Shown: positions 43,969-52,634, counted from the stretch's first letter. The stretch is 64,000 nt of DNA from Oscillospiraceae bacterium (GCA_018434245.1 JAHDPQ010000026.1:1-64000); one strand, 5' to 3'. The notes: generated by a model from the letters alone, not told the origin. Made by a program: numbers and translations.

Positions 43969-44927
43969 TGCTTCATTTGGATGATGTGGTACTGGCTTTG
44001 GATATTGGGGGTTCCAAACTAATGGTTGGCCTGGCTACCCTGCAAGGAACTATATTGTGCAGCGAAAAGTTTCTGTGGGACGCCTTATCCCCTGCAGCAA
44101 TCTTGGCTATGATTCAGGAAAAGGCAAGCCGGATGCTTATAAATTACCCGCAACATCAGCCGTCTGCTATAGGAGTGACCATTCCCGGCCTTGCCGATTC
44201 TGCAAAGGGCTTATGGGTGGAGTCTAGCTTTTCCGGCATTGAAAACCTGGCTATAGCAGAAGAGCTTACCAACTGCTTTGGCCTCCCCGCATATATTGGT
44301 AACGATGCCCAAGCCTGCGCTTTGGCAGAAAACTATTACGGCAGCGGAAAGGGTACAGACCACTTTTTGTATGTCACCGTATCCAACGGTGTGGGTGGGG
44401 CTCTGTTCCTGAACGGAAAGCTGTACTGTGGAGCCCGAGGAAATGCGGGGGAAATTGGCCACTGTGTGGTGGTGGAAAACGGTAGGACATGCAAATGCGG
44501 CAGCAAGGGATGCCTTGAAATGTATGCGGCGGGCCCGGGAGTTGTGAAAAACTACAGGGAGCTGGGGGGCAAGTCGCAAATGAGCGGGCAACCGGCCAGC
44601 GCCCAACTGATTGCCCAGTTGGCACGAACAGGGGACGAAGCAGCCCGCAAAACCTTTGAACTGGAAGGATATTATCTGGGCAAAGCAATAGCCGCTGCCT
44701 GTAACCTGCTAAACCCTGAAAGGGTGATTATAGGAGGGGGAATATCCCTTGCTTTTGATGTTTTTGAACAGTCTCTCAAAAGCACCTTTTTTCAGTCTAT
44801 CTACCAAAAAGCCAATAAAAATGTAATCATTGAGCCCACACCGCTGCGTTATTCTGGCGGCTTACTGGGTGCGGTGGCGCTGGTGCGCAGAGGCGATGGG
44901 GCAGAAAAGGGGGATGAACATGTTTAA
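43968..44927 (+). CDS. ROK-family sugar kinase
   Basis: About 319 residues; I use the ATG at 43968, 7 bp after GGGA, although a GTG one codon earlier is possible. The ATP-binding motif ALDIGGSKLMVGL, the catalytic region PAYIGNDAQACAL and the zinc motif CKCGSKGCLE after GEIGHC are those of active ROK kinases. There is no helix-turn-helix, in contrast to the ROK repressor nearby. It should phosphorylate a free hexose, aminosugar or similar. With the PfkB kinase it gives two sugar kinases in a row. Confidence 0.9.
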   Translation: MLHLDDVVLALDIGGSKLMVGLATLQGTILCSEKFLWDALSPAAILAMIQEKASRMLINYPQHQPSAIGVTIPGLADSAKGLWVESSFSGIENLAIAEELTNCFGLPAYIGNDAQACALAENYYGSGKGTDHFLYVTVSNGVGGALFLNGKLYCGARGNAGEIGHCVVVENGRTCKCGSKGCLEMYAAGPGVVKNYRELGGKSQMSGQPASAQLIAQLARTGDEAARKTFELEGYYLGKAIAAACNLLNPERVIIGGGISLAFDVFEQSLKSTFFQSIYQKANKNVIIEPTPLRYSGGLLGAVALVRRGDGAEKGDEHV

Positions 44928-45528
44928 GAATCATCTGGCAGGCTATCAAAAAGATCTGATCGGTGCAATGGGGGAAATTGACCATCAAGACTTTGAAAAG
45001 ATCATTGTTTTGTTAAAAGAGGTATATCAAAATGATCGCCAGGTGTTTGTGGTGGGAAATGGTGGAAGCGCAGGAACAGCCAATCACTTTATCTGTGATT
45101 TTGGAAAAAACGCGGTGCTTAATCCGGAAAAACGGCGGTTCCGAATCTTATCTCTTAGTGATAACGTAGAAAAGATTACTGCCTTTGGCAACGATATCGC
45201 ATTTGAAGAAATATTTCGCCAGCAGATGATCAACCTGCTCAATCCAAAGGATCTGGTAATTGTGATTAGTGCCAGCGGAAGCTCCCCCAATTTGGTTCGG
45301 GCCTGTGAATACGCTCGGGAAAAGGGGGCGTATATTGTCGCTCTTTCCGGTTTTGGAGGTGGAAAGATACAAGAATATGCATCTGTTGGCATCTACACTG
45401 CCTTGAAAAGCTACGAGCAGATAGAGGATTTGCACCTGATTATTCTCCATATGATCGTCTGTTTTTTTAAATATAACCCCAACTATTTGAATGATGGCGC
45501 ATTGCAGGATCAAAGAATTTGCGTATAA
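44920..45528 (+). CDS. SIS-domain sugar isomerase, GmhA-like
   Basis: The 202-residue protein is a single SIS domain. VVGNGGSAGTANHFICDFGK (residues about 46-65) matches the GmhA substrate loop, where the usual Glu is an Asp. VISASGSSPNLVRACEYA binds phosphate, and EDLHLIILHMI matches the GmhA C-terminal His region. GmhA turns sedoheptulose-7-phosphate into heptose-7-phosphate; DiaA-like proteins share the fold. I start at the ATG at 44920, 6 bp after AAAAGGGGG, overlapping the ROK kinase by 8 bp. Last gene of the operon, followed by a strong terminator. Confidence 0.87.
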   Translation: MFKNHLAGYQKDLIGAMGEIDHQDFEKIIVLLKEVYQNDRQVFVVGNGGSAGTANHFICDFGKNAVLNPEKRRFRILSLSDNVEKITAFGNDIAFEEIFRQQMINLLNPKDLVIVISASGSSPNLVRACEYAREKGAYIVALSGFGGGKIQEYASVGIYTALKSYEQIEDLHLIILHMIVCFFKYNPNYLNDGALQDQRICV

Positions 45529-45592
45529 TGCGGGCTGCTGCTTTTCTGATGGGTAGAAGTCAAAAAAGCGACAGAAAGGATAAGACTTTCGG

Positions 45593-45635
45593 AAACAGAG
45601 CACAGGATATCCGGTATCCTGTGCTCTGTTTTTGC
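45593..45635 (+). terminator. Terminator of the sugar-phosphate operon
   Basis: AAACAGAGCACAGGATA (45593-45609) pairs perfectly with TATCCTGTGCTCTGTTT (45615-45631), then more T residues. One of the strongest hairpins in the window. Confidence 0.95.
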
Positions 45636-45684
45636 TGAGGTAATCGGGCAAAGACCTGAAGTTGCAAGGCTTTCTTGAATTTAT

Positions 45685-47763
45685 TTAGTATTTGCCAATC
45701 TCCATGACACCAAAGGAGGGAGGTTTTCCTTCGGAGGAGGAGTAGGGCGTATCCTGCTGCAGGTGGAACTGGCTCACCAGCTCCTTCATGATGCTGGCCT
45801 GCCCCGAAAGCTCTTCGCTGGCGGCGGCAGATTCCTCCGCTGTGGCGCTGTTGGTCTGCACTACTTCTGCAATTTGCTCCGCCCCCACCCGGATTTGTTC
45901 GATGGCGTTGGCCTGCTCCACGGCAGTGAGGGAGATGTTGTCGATAAGGTTGTTAATGATGGATACGCCTTCTACCACCGACTGCATAGCGGCAGCGGTG
46001 GCATCGGCCAGGCGGGTGCCGTTTCTCACGGCGTTTACCGTTTCTTCAATGAGCTGGGTGGTGTTTTTGGCGGCTTCAGCGCTTTTGCCCGCCAGATTGC
46101 GCACCTCGTCGGCTACTACGGCAAAACCCTTTCCTGCCGCTCCGGCGCGGGTTGCCTCCACGGCGGCATTGAGAGCCAGAATGTTGGTCTGGAAGGCAAT
46201 ATCGTCTATGGTCTTGATAATCTTGCTGATCTCTGTGGACTTGATACTGATCTCCTCAATAGCCTGAATCATCTCCTGCATCTGCAGGTTGCTATTTTCC
46301 ACCAGATTGTGGGTATTTACCGATTCTTTCCGAACCTGTTGGGCGTTTTGGGCGCTCTCCTTAATTTGTTCGGATATCTCCGCAATATTGATGGAAAGCT
46401 CCTCGATGGTGCTGGCTTGATCGATGGCTCCCTGACTGAGGGCCTGGGCTCCAGCCGCCACCTGATGGGAGCCCATGGCTACCTGCTCTGCGGCGGTGTT
46501 GATCTGCCCCAGGGTGGTATTCAGGGAGGCGGAGATGTTATTTAGCGCCTCCTTGAGCCGGGAAAATTCCCCCACATAATCTAGAGAGAGCTGATAGTGC
46601 AGCTCACCCTGCGCAATCTGATTTAGAGCGGTGGACAGCTCGCGGATGTAGGAAATATAATCCCTGAGCCGGTCGACGGTGCGGCTCAGAGCCAACGCTA
46701 CCTGCCCTACCTCGTCTGCGGAATTCAGGTCGATGGTGATATTCAAGTCACCGTTGGCAATGGAGTTGGCGCGGTTTCTCAGGGCTTTAAGGGGCCGTAT
46801 GATGCCGATGGAAATTATCAGAATCACTCCAAGCATCACCAAAAGACCTGCGGTGAAGATCAATAGAATCTGCTTTTGAATAGCATAGTATCCCTGATAA
46901 AATTCCTTGTCGGGTAGGCAGGAAAGAACCTTCCATCCCGACTGCTCCACAACGCTGAGATACCCCTTGACCGGAGCTTCGGTGCTCTGATAGGAGTAGG
47001 CTCCCTGGGCATTTTGGGCAAAGGCCTCCTTGATGTGGCCGGAGATGTTGAGCTGGGAAATGTTCTGGCCAATCTGATTAGGGTTGGGGTGATAGACCAG
47101 ATTGTTCTGAGGAGTGGCCAGAACGTAGAAGCCGGTTTTCCCCAGTGTCAGCGAGCTCATCATGGTTTTGAGCTGCTCCACCGACAAATCGATGGCCACC
47201 ACGCCGATTTTGCTGCCGCCGTCGAACACCGGCTGAATGACGCTGACCACCGGCTTGCCCGTATTGGCATTCTCATAAGGCTCTGTGACAAATGCTTGAG
47301 ATTGGTCCAAAGCCTGCGGATACCAGAAGCATTCGTCAATCTGGTAGTTGGTGTGCCTGCCCTGCACTACACCTCCCGGGTTCACACTGTCCCCCGAATC
47401 AAAATCGGCGGTCCACACCAGGGAGACGCTGTCCTCTCCGGCCAAAACCCGCTCAAAACTCCTCATCGCCATGCCGTAGGAGGGAGCGGCTTGAGTGGTG
47501 CCGGGGGCATGGGTATCCTTGAGCATCTGAACCACAGCGTCGTTATTGCCGATTTGGTGAACCATCCCTAAATATCGGGCAAAGAACCCCTCTACTTGGT
47601 ACGAAGCAGCCTGGGAATGGGTCATCACTTCGTCCAGGGTGATGGCCTCAATGTTCTTGCCTACCGCCTGCAAAATAATCCATGCGCAAGCTCCAAAAAT
47701 AATAAAAATAGGCAGGATAATTCCAAGCAAAAGCTTGATGAAAATGCTCTTTTTCCAAAACAT
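45685..47763 (-). CDS. Methyl-accepting chemotaxis protein with dCache-type sensor
   Basis: The 692-residue receptor has a first transmembrane helix (about 8-33), an extracellular dCache-like sensor (about 40-300; GVVAIDLSVEQLKTMM marks its second lobe) and a second helix (about 308-330). A HAMP region follows (RPLKALRNRANSIANGDLN), then a second HAMP-like stretch (about 410-450). The cytoplasmic signalling hairpin ends the protein, with DIAFQTNILALNAAVEATRA and GFAVVADEVRNLA. It signals to CheA/CheW. The ATG at 47763 follows GGAG. No chemotaxis genes are adjacent. It lies next to the sugar block, so a carbohydrate ligand is possible but unproven. Confidence 0.93.
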   Translation of the reverse strand: MFWKKSIFIKLLLGIILPIFIIFGACAWIILQAVGKNIEAITLDEVMTHSQAASYQVEGFFARYLGMVHQIGNNDAVVQMLKDTHAPGTTQAAPSYGMAMRSFERVLAGEDSVSLVWTADFDSGDSVNPGGVVQGRHTNYQIDECFWYPQALDQSQAFVTEPYENANTGKPVVSVIQPVFDGGSKIGVVAIDLSVEQLKTMMSSLTLGKTGFYVLATPQNNLVYHPNPNQIGQNISQLNISGHIKEAFAQNAQGAYSYQSTEAPVKGYLSVVEQSGWKVLSCLPDKEFYQGYYAIQKQILLIFTAGLLVMLGVILIISIGIIRPLKALRNRANSIANGDLNITIDLNSADEVGQVALALSRTVDRLRDYISYIRELSTALNQIAQGELHYQLSLDYVGEFSRLKEALNNISASLNTTLGQINTAAEQVAMGSHQVAAGAQALSQGAIDQASTIEELSINIAEISEQIKESAQNAQQVRKESVNTHNLVENSNLQMQEMIQAIEEISIKSTEISKIIKTIDDIAFQTNILALNAAVEATRAGAAGKGFAVVADEVRNLAGKSAEAAKNTTQLIEETVNAVRNGTRLADATAAAMQSVVEGVSIINNLIDNISLTAVEQANAIEQIRVGAEQIAEVVQTNSATAEESAAASEELSGQASIMKELVSQFHLQQDTPYSSSEGKPPSFGVMEIGKY

Positions 47764-48080
47764 AGACACGTCTCCAATCATAGATGTTGGGTTACCTACC
47801 GGGCACCGAAACGTCCTGAGAGCTGACTGTAATATGAATGGCATAGCCTTTTTATTTCGACATTATTTTCTCAGCCATTTATATTCACTTCGCCGGGCCG
47901 GTGTGAAACAGGCAGGCTCGCCCACCTACCGCAAACAGGGTGGGTAGCGGAATCCTCCGGCAATTTTGCTCTCCCCTAAAGAAAAATGTCGGAAGATTGA
48001 AAAGTTTACGGTCATAGAAAACCCCCTTGAGATACCGCCACGGTACCTTAAGGGGGTTCTTTATGCTTTTGAGTGCTTCA
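47764..48080. other. 317-bp gap upstream of the chemoreceptor, with strong inverted repeats
   Basis: It contains a long imperfect hairpin (47829-47842 with 47874-47888), a second structure (GCCGG 47897-47901 with CCGGC 47957-47961, enclosing CCCACC/GGTGGG), and the feoB terminator (48020-48058). No gene is seen. Confidence 0.6.
48020..48058 (-). terminator. feoB terminator
   Basis: AACCCCCTT (48020-48028) pairs with AAGGGGGTT (48050-48058), with a further TACC/GGTA inside; on the minus strand TTTTCTAT follows. It lies 22 bp after the feoB stop. Confidence 0.88.
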
Positions 48081-50219
48081 CTAAAAGAGCCTGCCCACAG
48101 CGGCGACCAGAGCGCAGAGAATCATGCCGATCATCACCGGGAGGACAAAGGCCACCGCCGTCCACTTGAGGCTGCCGGTTTCCTTTTGGATGGTGAGAAG
48201 GGTGGTGGAACAGGGGAAGTGGAACAGGCAGAACAAAGCGGTGCACAGGGTGGTCACCCAAGTCCAGCCGTTGGCCAGGAAGAGGGCGTGAAGCTGGGAA
48301 ATTCCTCCCACCTCCACCAAGGCTCCTCCCGAAACATAGCCCATGACAATGATAGGCAACACGATTTCGTTGGCGGGAAGCCCCAGAATAAAGGCCATGA
48401 GGATGATGCCGTCCATCCCCAGCAGCCGGGCAAAGGGGTCTAGCAGTCCGGCGCAAAGAGCCAACAGGCTGCTTTCTCCCACAGTGACGTTGGCCATCAC
48501 CCACAGAAACATCCCCGCCGGAGCCGCCACCACCACCGCCCGACCCAGCACAAAGAGAGTGCGGTCCAGCAGGGAGCGGATCACAATCTGTCCGATTTGG
48601 GGCTTGCGGTAGGGGGGCATTTCCAAGGTGAAGGAGGAGGGGACTCCTCGCAGCAGGGTTTGGGAAAGAAGGCGGGAGGCCAGCAGGGTGGCGGCCACTC
48701 CCAGTACCAAAAACCCTACCAGCAACAGAGCTGATAATACAGACCCTAGCCCTTGGGAAACCTGCCCCGCCAGCAAGATGCCGATGAGGGCAATCAACAT
48801 GGGAAAACGCCCATTACAGGGTACCAGAGAGTTTGTGATGATGGCGATCAGTCGCTCCCGGGGAGAATCGATGATGCGGCATCCGGTGACTCCGGCGGCA
48901 TTGCAGCCAAATCCCATACACAGGGTCAGGGCCTGTTTGCCGCAAGCCCCCGCCTTTTTAAAGCTGCTGTCCAGATTAAAGGCGATGCGGGGTAGATAGC
49001 CCACATCTTCCAGCAGGGTAAACAGGGGGAAGAAGATGGCCATAGGGGGCAGCATGACACTGACCACCCATCCCAGAGAGCGGAACATCCCTTGGATGAG
49101 CAGGCCGTGAAGCCACAGGGGAGCTTGGAGATATGTAAATAGGCGATCCAGGTGCTCTTCCAGCTGGTTAAAGAGGAAGGCAAGACCCTCCGAGGGAAGG
49201 TTGGCTCCCGCAATGCTGAGCCAAAGCACCCCAAACAGCAGCAGGATCATCAGGGGAAGGCCCAACAGTCGCCCGGTGAGAAGGCGGTCCAGCTTGCGGT
49301 CCCGCTCCCGGCAGCGGCAGGGAACGGTGCAGACTGTTCCGGCAATGGTCTCCGCCATCAGAACAATGCAGCGAACCACAACATCTCCCAGCTTTGCCTG
49401 CTCTACGCCGCTGTCCACAATGGACCGGCGGGCGGCGGCAACCTGCTTCAGCAGTGCCCCTTCTCCTTCCTCGTCCAGATTCATCCCTTCCAGAATCCGC
49501 CGGCCAAGGGTTTCCTCTCCTTCAATGAGGCGTAGGGCGGCCCAGCGGGACGGAAGCTTTTCTCCAAGATGCTGTTCCAGCAGCGGCTGGAGGGAAGCGA
49601 CAGCGGCTTCGATCACCGGGGTGTAGCGCACGGGAACAGGGGCGGTTTTGATTTGGCCTCCGGTGAGAGACTCCATTGCCGCCATCAGCTCTTCCAACCC
49701 ATAGCCTTTTCGGGCATTGGTTCCCACCACCGGAATCCCTAGTTTTTTGGAAAGAGCCTCAAGATCAACGGTGATTCCCACCCGCTTGGCCTCATCCATC
49801 AGGTTGACGCAAAGCACCACGTTGGGGGTAATTTCTAAGGTTTGCAGCACCAGATTAAGGTTTCGCTCCAGACAGGTGGCATCGGCCACCACGATGGCGG
49901 CATCGGCTCCCCCAAAGCAGAGGAAGTCTCGGGCGATCTCCTCCTCCACCGAGCTGGAAAGCAGGGAGTAGGTACCGGGCAGATCTACAAACCGATAATC
50001 GGTCTCCCCCCGCCGGTGAACCCCTTGAGCGTTGGTTACGGTTTTGCCCGGCCAGTTACCGGTGTGCTGCCGTAGCCCCGTCAGTGCGTTGAACACGGTG
50101 CTTTTTCCCACATTGGGGTTCCCCGCCAGAGCGATGAGCCGCTCTCCGGCGTGGGTTCGCTGAATACTTTCGCTTTGATCCAATGCGCCGATGCCGGTAG
50201 ATGCTTTCGTCAATCCCAT
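48081..50219 (-). CDS. feoB: Ferrous iron transport protein B
   Basis: The 712-residue membrane protein imports Fe2+. The N-terminal G-protein domain has G1 GNPNVGKST (residues 33-41), the GNWPGKTV switch and G3 VDLPGTYS; the membrane part has two Gate domains and the FeoB-C region (GFGCNAAGVTGCRI, NELVLP-type ANEIVLP). The length is usual. RBS AGGAGGAG. It follows feoA by 11 bp, and a terminator ends the operon. The acidic residue in NLMDEAKR marks the G4 region. Confidence 0.95.
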   Translation of the reverse strand: MGLTKASTGIGALDQSESIQRTHAGERLIALAGNPNVGKSTVFNALTGLRQHTGNWPGKTVTNAQGVHRRGETDYRFVDLPGTYSLLSSSVEEEIARDFLCFGGADAAIVVADATCLERNLNLVLQTLEITPNVVLCVNLMDEAKRVGITVDLEALSKKLGIPVVGTNARKGYGLEELMAAMESLTGGQIKTAPVPVRYTPVIEAAVASLQPLLEQHLGEKLPSRWAALRLIEGEETLGRRILEGMNLDEEGEGALLKQVAAARRSIVDSGVEQAKLGDVVVRCIVLMAETIAGTVCTVPCRCRERDRKLDRLLTGRLLGLPLMILLLFGVLWLSIAGANLPSEGLAFLFNQLEEHLDRLFTYLQAPLWLHGLLIQGMFRSLGWVVSVMLPPMAIFFPLFTLLEDVGYLPRIAFNLDSSFKKAGACGKQALTLCMGFGCNAAGVTGCRIIDSPRERLIAIITNSLVPCNGRFPMLIALIGILLAGQVSQGLGSVLSALLLVGFLVLGVAATLLASRLLSQTLLRGVPSSFTLEMPPYRKPQIGQIVIRSLLDRTLFVLGRAVVVAAPAGMFLWVMANVTVGESSLLALCAGLLDPFARLLGMDGIILMAFILGLPANEIVLPIIVMGYVSGGALVEVGGISQLHALFLANGWTWVTTLCTALFCLFHFPCSTTLLTIQKETGSLKWTAVAFVLPVMIGMILCALVAAVGRLF

Positions 50220-50230
50220 GTGTGCTCCTC

Positions 50231-50464
50231 CTATGACTGTACCAGAATTTGAGCGGAGTCCTCGCCCCGCAGTGCAATGAGAGCGCCGCGAATCTCGTAG
50301 GCCACCGGGTCTCCTGAAGGCCCGGAGTAAATGCTTTTGACTAAGGTGCCGTCAATCAGTCCTAAATCCAAAAGCCGGCGGCGCATTCTGCCGTGAGAGA
50401 GCAGTCCGCTGACCCGGGCCTGAGAGCCAACAGGTAGTTTGTTGAGGGTGAGATTATGTTCCAT
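50231..50464 (-). CDS. feoA: Ferrous iron transport protein A (SH3-like)
   Basis: The 77-residue protein is a single FeoA domain: LNKLPVGSQARVSGL, MRRRLLDLGLIDGT and ALIALRGEDSAQILV are all characteristic. FeoA aids FeoB at the membrane. First gene of feoAB; a DtxR/MntR-type regulator is divergent, 111 bp away, and probably represses both when metal is abundant. Confidence 0.93.
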   Translation of the reverse strand: MEHNLTLNKLPVGSQARVSGLLSHGRMRRRLLDLGLIDGTLVKSIYSGPSGDPVAYEIRGALIALRGEDSAQILVQS

Positions 50465-50483
50465 GATTCTATTATCCTTTCAT

Positions 50484-50518
50484 GTTGGGAGTGTGAAAAA
50501 GAGTTTCCATATCCCAAC
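50484..50518. promoter_or_regulatory. Inverted repeat in the feoA/regulator gap
   Basis: GTTGGGA (50484-50490) and TCCCAAC (50512-50518) form a perfect repeat 21 bp apart. The spacing is wide for a DtxR-type box, so an operator role is only a suggestion. Confidence 0.3.
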
Positions 50519-50575
50519 TTATGCAGGATATCTTTATGGGGTTCCGAATATGATGTAAAAAAGGAGGTGGAAACA

Positions 50576-51013
50576 ATGAAGGATGATACCATGCGCACCG
50601 TCAAAGGGTATCAGCTTCAAAACAAGAGCCGCCTGACCCAGTCTCTGGAGGATTATCTAGAGATGGTTTACCGGCTGGAACGGGGCGTGGGCTTTGTCCG
50701 GCTGGGGGAGCTGGCCCAGCGGTTGGGGGTGGGGGCTCCCTCCGCCAGCAAAATGGTACAAAAACTGGGGGGCTTGGGCTTTGTGCATTATGAACGCTAC
50801 GGTGTGATCCGGCTGACCGGGGCGGGGCGGGAGGCGGGGAGCTACCTCATCCGCCGCCACGAGGTGGTGCGCCGGTTTTTCCAGCAGCTTCATCCCCGGG
50901 GCGACACCCTGCAGGAAACCGAACTGGTAGAGCACTGCCTGTCTCCCGGCACCGTAGAGCGGCTGGAGCAGCTGGTGGAAATTTTAGAGCAAAACCCCAA
51001 GCTGCTTTCCTAG
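50576..51013 (+). CDS. DtxR/MntR-family metal-dependent transcriptional regulator
   Basis: The 145-residue protein has an N-terminal winged helix (SLEDYLEMVYRLE, then LAQRLGVGAPSASKMVQKL, residues about 22-70) and a helical metal-binding and dimerisation domain with RRHEVVRRFF and ETELVEHCLSP. It lacks the C-terminal SH3-like domain, so it is of the short MntR kind. It is divergent from feoAB. It should bind Fe2+ or Mn2+ and control iron uptake here. ATG at 50576 after AAGGAGG. Confidence 0.88.
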   Translation: MKDDTMRTVKGYQLQNKSRLTQSLEDYLEMVYRLERGVGFVRLGELAQRLGVGAPSASKMVQKLGGLGFVHYERYGVIRLTGAGREAGSYLIRRHEVVRRFFQQLHPRGDTLQETELVEHCLSPGTVERLEQLVEILEQNPKLLS

Positions 51014-51104
51014 AAGTTTGCCGCCGCAAGAGGAGGCTGATTTCTTCCGGGTATTGGGGGTCTGCAACCGCCAAAGCCAGGATTCCTTTTGCTGGATATA
51101 GGCC

Positions 51105-51137
51105 TTGTCCAAAAAAAATCGGTCTAAAGTTGGACAA
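51105..51137. promoter_or_regulatory. Inverted repeat upstream of spoIIIAA
   Basis: TTGTCCAA (51105-51112) and TTGGACAA (51130-51137) are perfect complements 17 bp apart, in the 165-bp gap before the spoIIIA operon. It could be an operator or a weak terminator of the upstream gene. A CATATCCT element follows at about 51144, a poor sigma-E -10 match. Confidence 0.4.
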
Positions 51138-51178
51138 AGGGTCATATCCTGATACAAACGACAGATGAGGTGAATGAC

Positions 51179-52225
51179 ATGGATGTCCAAGGCGGTGTAT
51201 TTCGGTTCGAACAGGCCATATCCGGATTTCCCCAGCGGGTCCGGGAGGTGCTGCAGGCTTTGCCGGATTCGGTCAAGAGCAGCGTCTGTGAGGTGCGGCT
51301 GCGGGTGGATCAGCCTTTGATGCTCACCTGCCCGGGGCAAAACTGGTTTGTGGACGCCTTTTCCCGGCTGAGCAATATACCAAGGGGCTGTCTATGTGTC
51401 ACCCCACAGGATATTTCCGATGCGGTGGTGGCCATGTGCTCCTATTCGGTACACAGCCACGAAAATGAGATGAAAAATGGCTTTATCTCCCTGAAGGGCG
51501 GACATCGGGCGGGCATCTGCGGAACTGCCGTTTTGACCGACGGCAAGATCAGCGCCCTGCGGGAGATCACCAGCGTGAATCTGCGGATCGCCCGGGATAT
51601 TCCAGGGGCCGCCGACGAGGTGGTGCGCCGGGCTTTTCGGGAAAACACAGGGGGAGTGCTGATAGCGGGTCCGCCCTCCAGCGGGAAAACCACTATTCTG
51701 CGGGATCTAGCCCGGCAGCTTTCCGGTGGGAAGGCGGGACGGTACGTCAAGGTGGCTGTAATCGATGAGCGGTGCGAGCTGGGGGCGGTGTGTGAGGGCA
51801 TCCCCCAAAACAACATGGGACCCTGCTGCGATATTTTAAGCGGCTACCCCAAGGGGGAAGGGATTCTCATGGCGGTGCGTACCCTTTCCCCACAGGTGAT
51901 CATCTGCGACGAAATCGGCGGCGGCGAGGATGTCGACTCCATGCTGGACGGCCTGCGCTGCGGTGTGCGGATGGTGGTGACCGCCCATGCCGGAAGTTTG
52001 GAGGAGCTGCTGGGCAAGCGGCAGATCACCCGCCTGCTGGTTGAGGGAGCCTTTTCCCGGATTGTTCTGCTGGGAGGGGCCGACGAGCCGGGCCGGGTGG
52101 AGGAGATGATTCGGGTGGAGGATTTGCGCTATGAAAATGGCCGGTTTGTTGCTTATCGCCCTATCCTGTTCCATGACGGGAATCTTCATGGCCTCGAGTA
52201 TGTGGGAGCGGATTCGCAGACTTGA
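51179..52225 (+). CDS. spoIIIAA: Stage III sporulation protein AA (secretion-type ATPase)
   Basis: The 348-residue cytoplasmic ATPase has Walker A GPPSSGKTT (residues about 160-168), Walker B VIICDEIGG and ends with GADEPGRVEEMIRVEDL. It powers the SpoIIIA-SpoIIQ channel from mother cell to forespore. I use the ATG at 51179, 8 bp after GAGG, rather than the GTG at 51170. The C-terminus reaches 95 bp into spoIIIAB, which makes the protein longer than Bacillus SpoIIIAA (about 307). Confidence 0.95.
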   Translation: MDVQGGVFRFEQAISGFPQRVREVLQALPDSVKSSVCEVRLRVDQPLMLTCPGQNWFVDAFSRLSNIPRGCLCVTPQDISDAVVAMCSYSVHSHENEMKNGFISLKGGHRAGICGTAVLTDGKISALREITSVNLRIARDIPGAADEVVRRAFRENTGGVLIAGPPSSGKTTILRDLARQLSGGKAGRYVKVAVIDERCELGAVCEGIPQNNMGPCCDILSGYPKGEGILMAVRTLSPQVIICDEIGGGEDVDSMLDGLRCGVRMVVTAHAGSLEELLGKRQITRLLVEGAFSRIVLLGGADEPGRVEEMIRVEDLRYENGRFVAYRPILFHDGNLHGLEYVGADSQT

Positions 52226-52634
52226 GGATTGCGATGCCCTGCTGGGGGAGATGATTCACCGGATGCGGTATCTTGCCCCCACGGTGCAGATGCTGATCAG
52301 CTCTTTGTGCGGGCAGGAGCGGTTTGGGCGGCTGGGATTCCTTCGGCGGTGCAGGGAGCTTTTGCTGGAGGGGAACCCCATGGAGCAGGCTTGGCGCACC
52401 GCTCTGAGTGAGGACGAAAAAGCGCTGGGTAAAGAGGAAGCCCAGCTGCTGGCAGGTCTGGCCGATGTGCTGGGCCGCACCGATCTGGAAAGCCAGCTGG
52501 ATGCTCTGACCGGTGCCCGGGAGCTGCTGGCGGTGCGGCGCACAAGCCTTCGGGAGCACACCGAAAAGCGGGGCAGCCTTTACCGGACAATGGGGGTACT
52601 TTGTGGGACGGCTTTCGTCATCCTGCTGGTGTAG
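52131..52634 (+). CDS. spoIIIAB: Stage III sporulation protein AB
   Basis: The 167-residue protein has an N-terminal membrane helix (residues 3-22), a long helical cytoplasmic part (SSMWERIRRLEDCDALLGEM onward, resembling GspF-type proteins) and a C-terminal hydrophobic end. The ATG at 52131 is supported by GGAGG (52117-52121) 9 bp upstream. So the 95-bp overlap with spoIIIAA in another frame appears real. Confidence 0.92.
   Translation: MKMAGLLLIALSCSMTGIFMASSMWERIRRLEDCDALLGEMIHRMRYLAPTVQMLISSLCGQERFGRLGFLRRCRELLLEGNPMEQAWRTALSEDEKALGKEEAQLLAGLADVLGRTDLESQLDALTGARELLAVRRTSLREHTEKRGSLYRTMGVLCGTAFVILLV

Noticed and set aside
47829..47999. c-di-GMP or TPP riboswitch before the chemoreceptor
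   Set aside because: A CTGAGA string and several stems are present, but the conserved c-di-GMP-I and TPP core sequences are not; kept only as a generic structured-leader finding.
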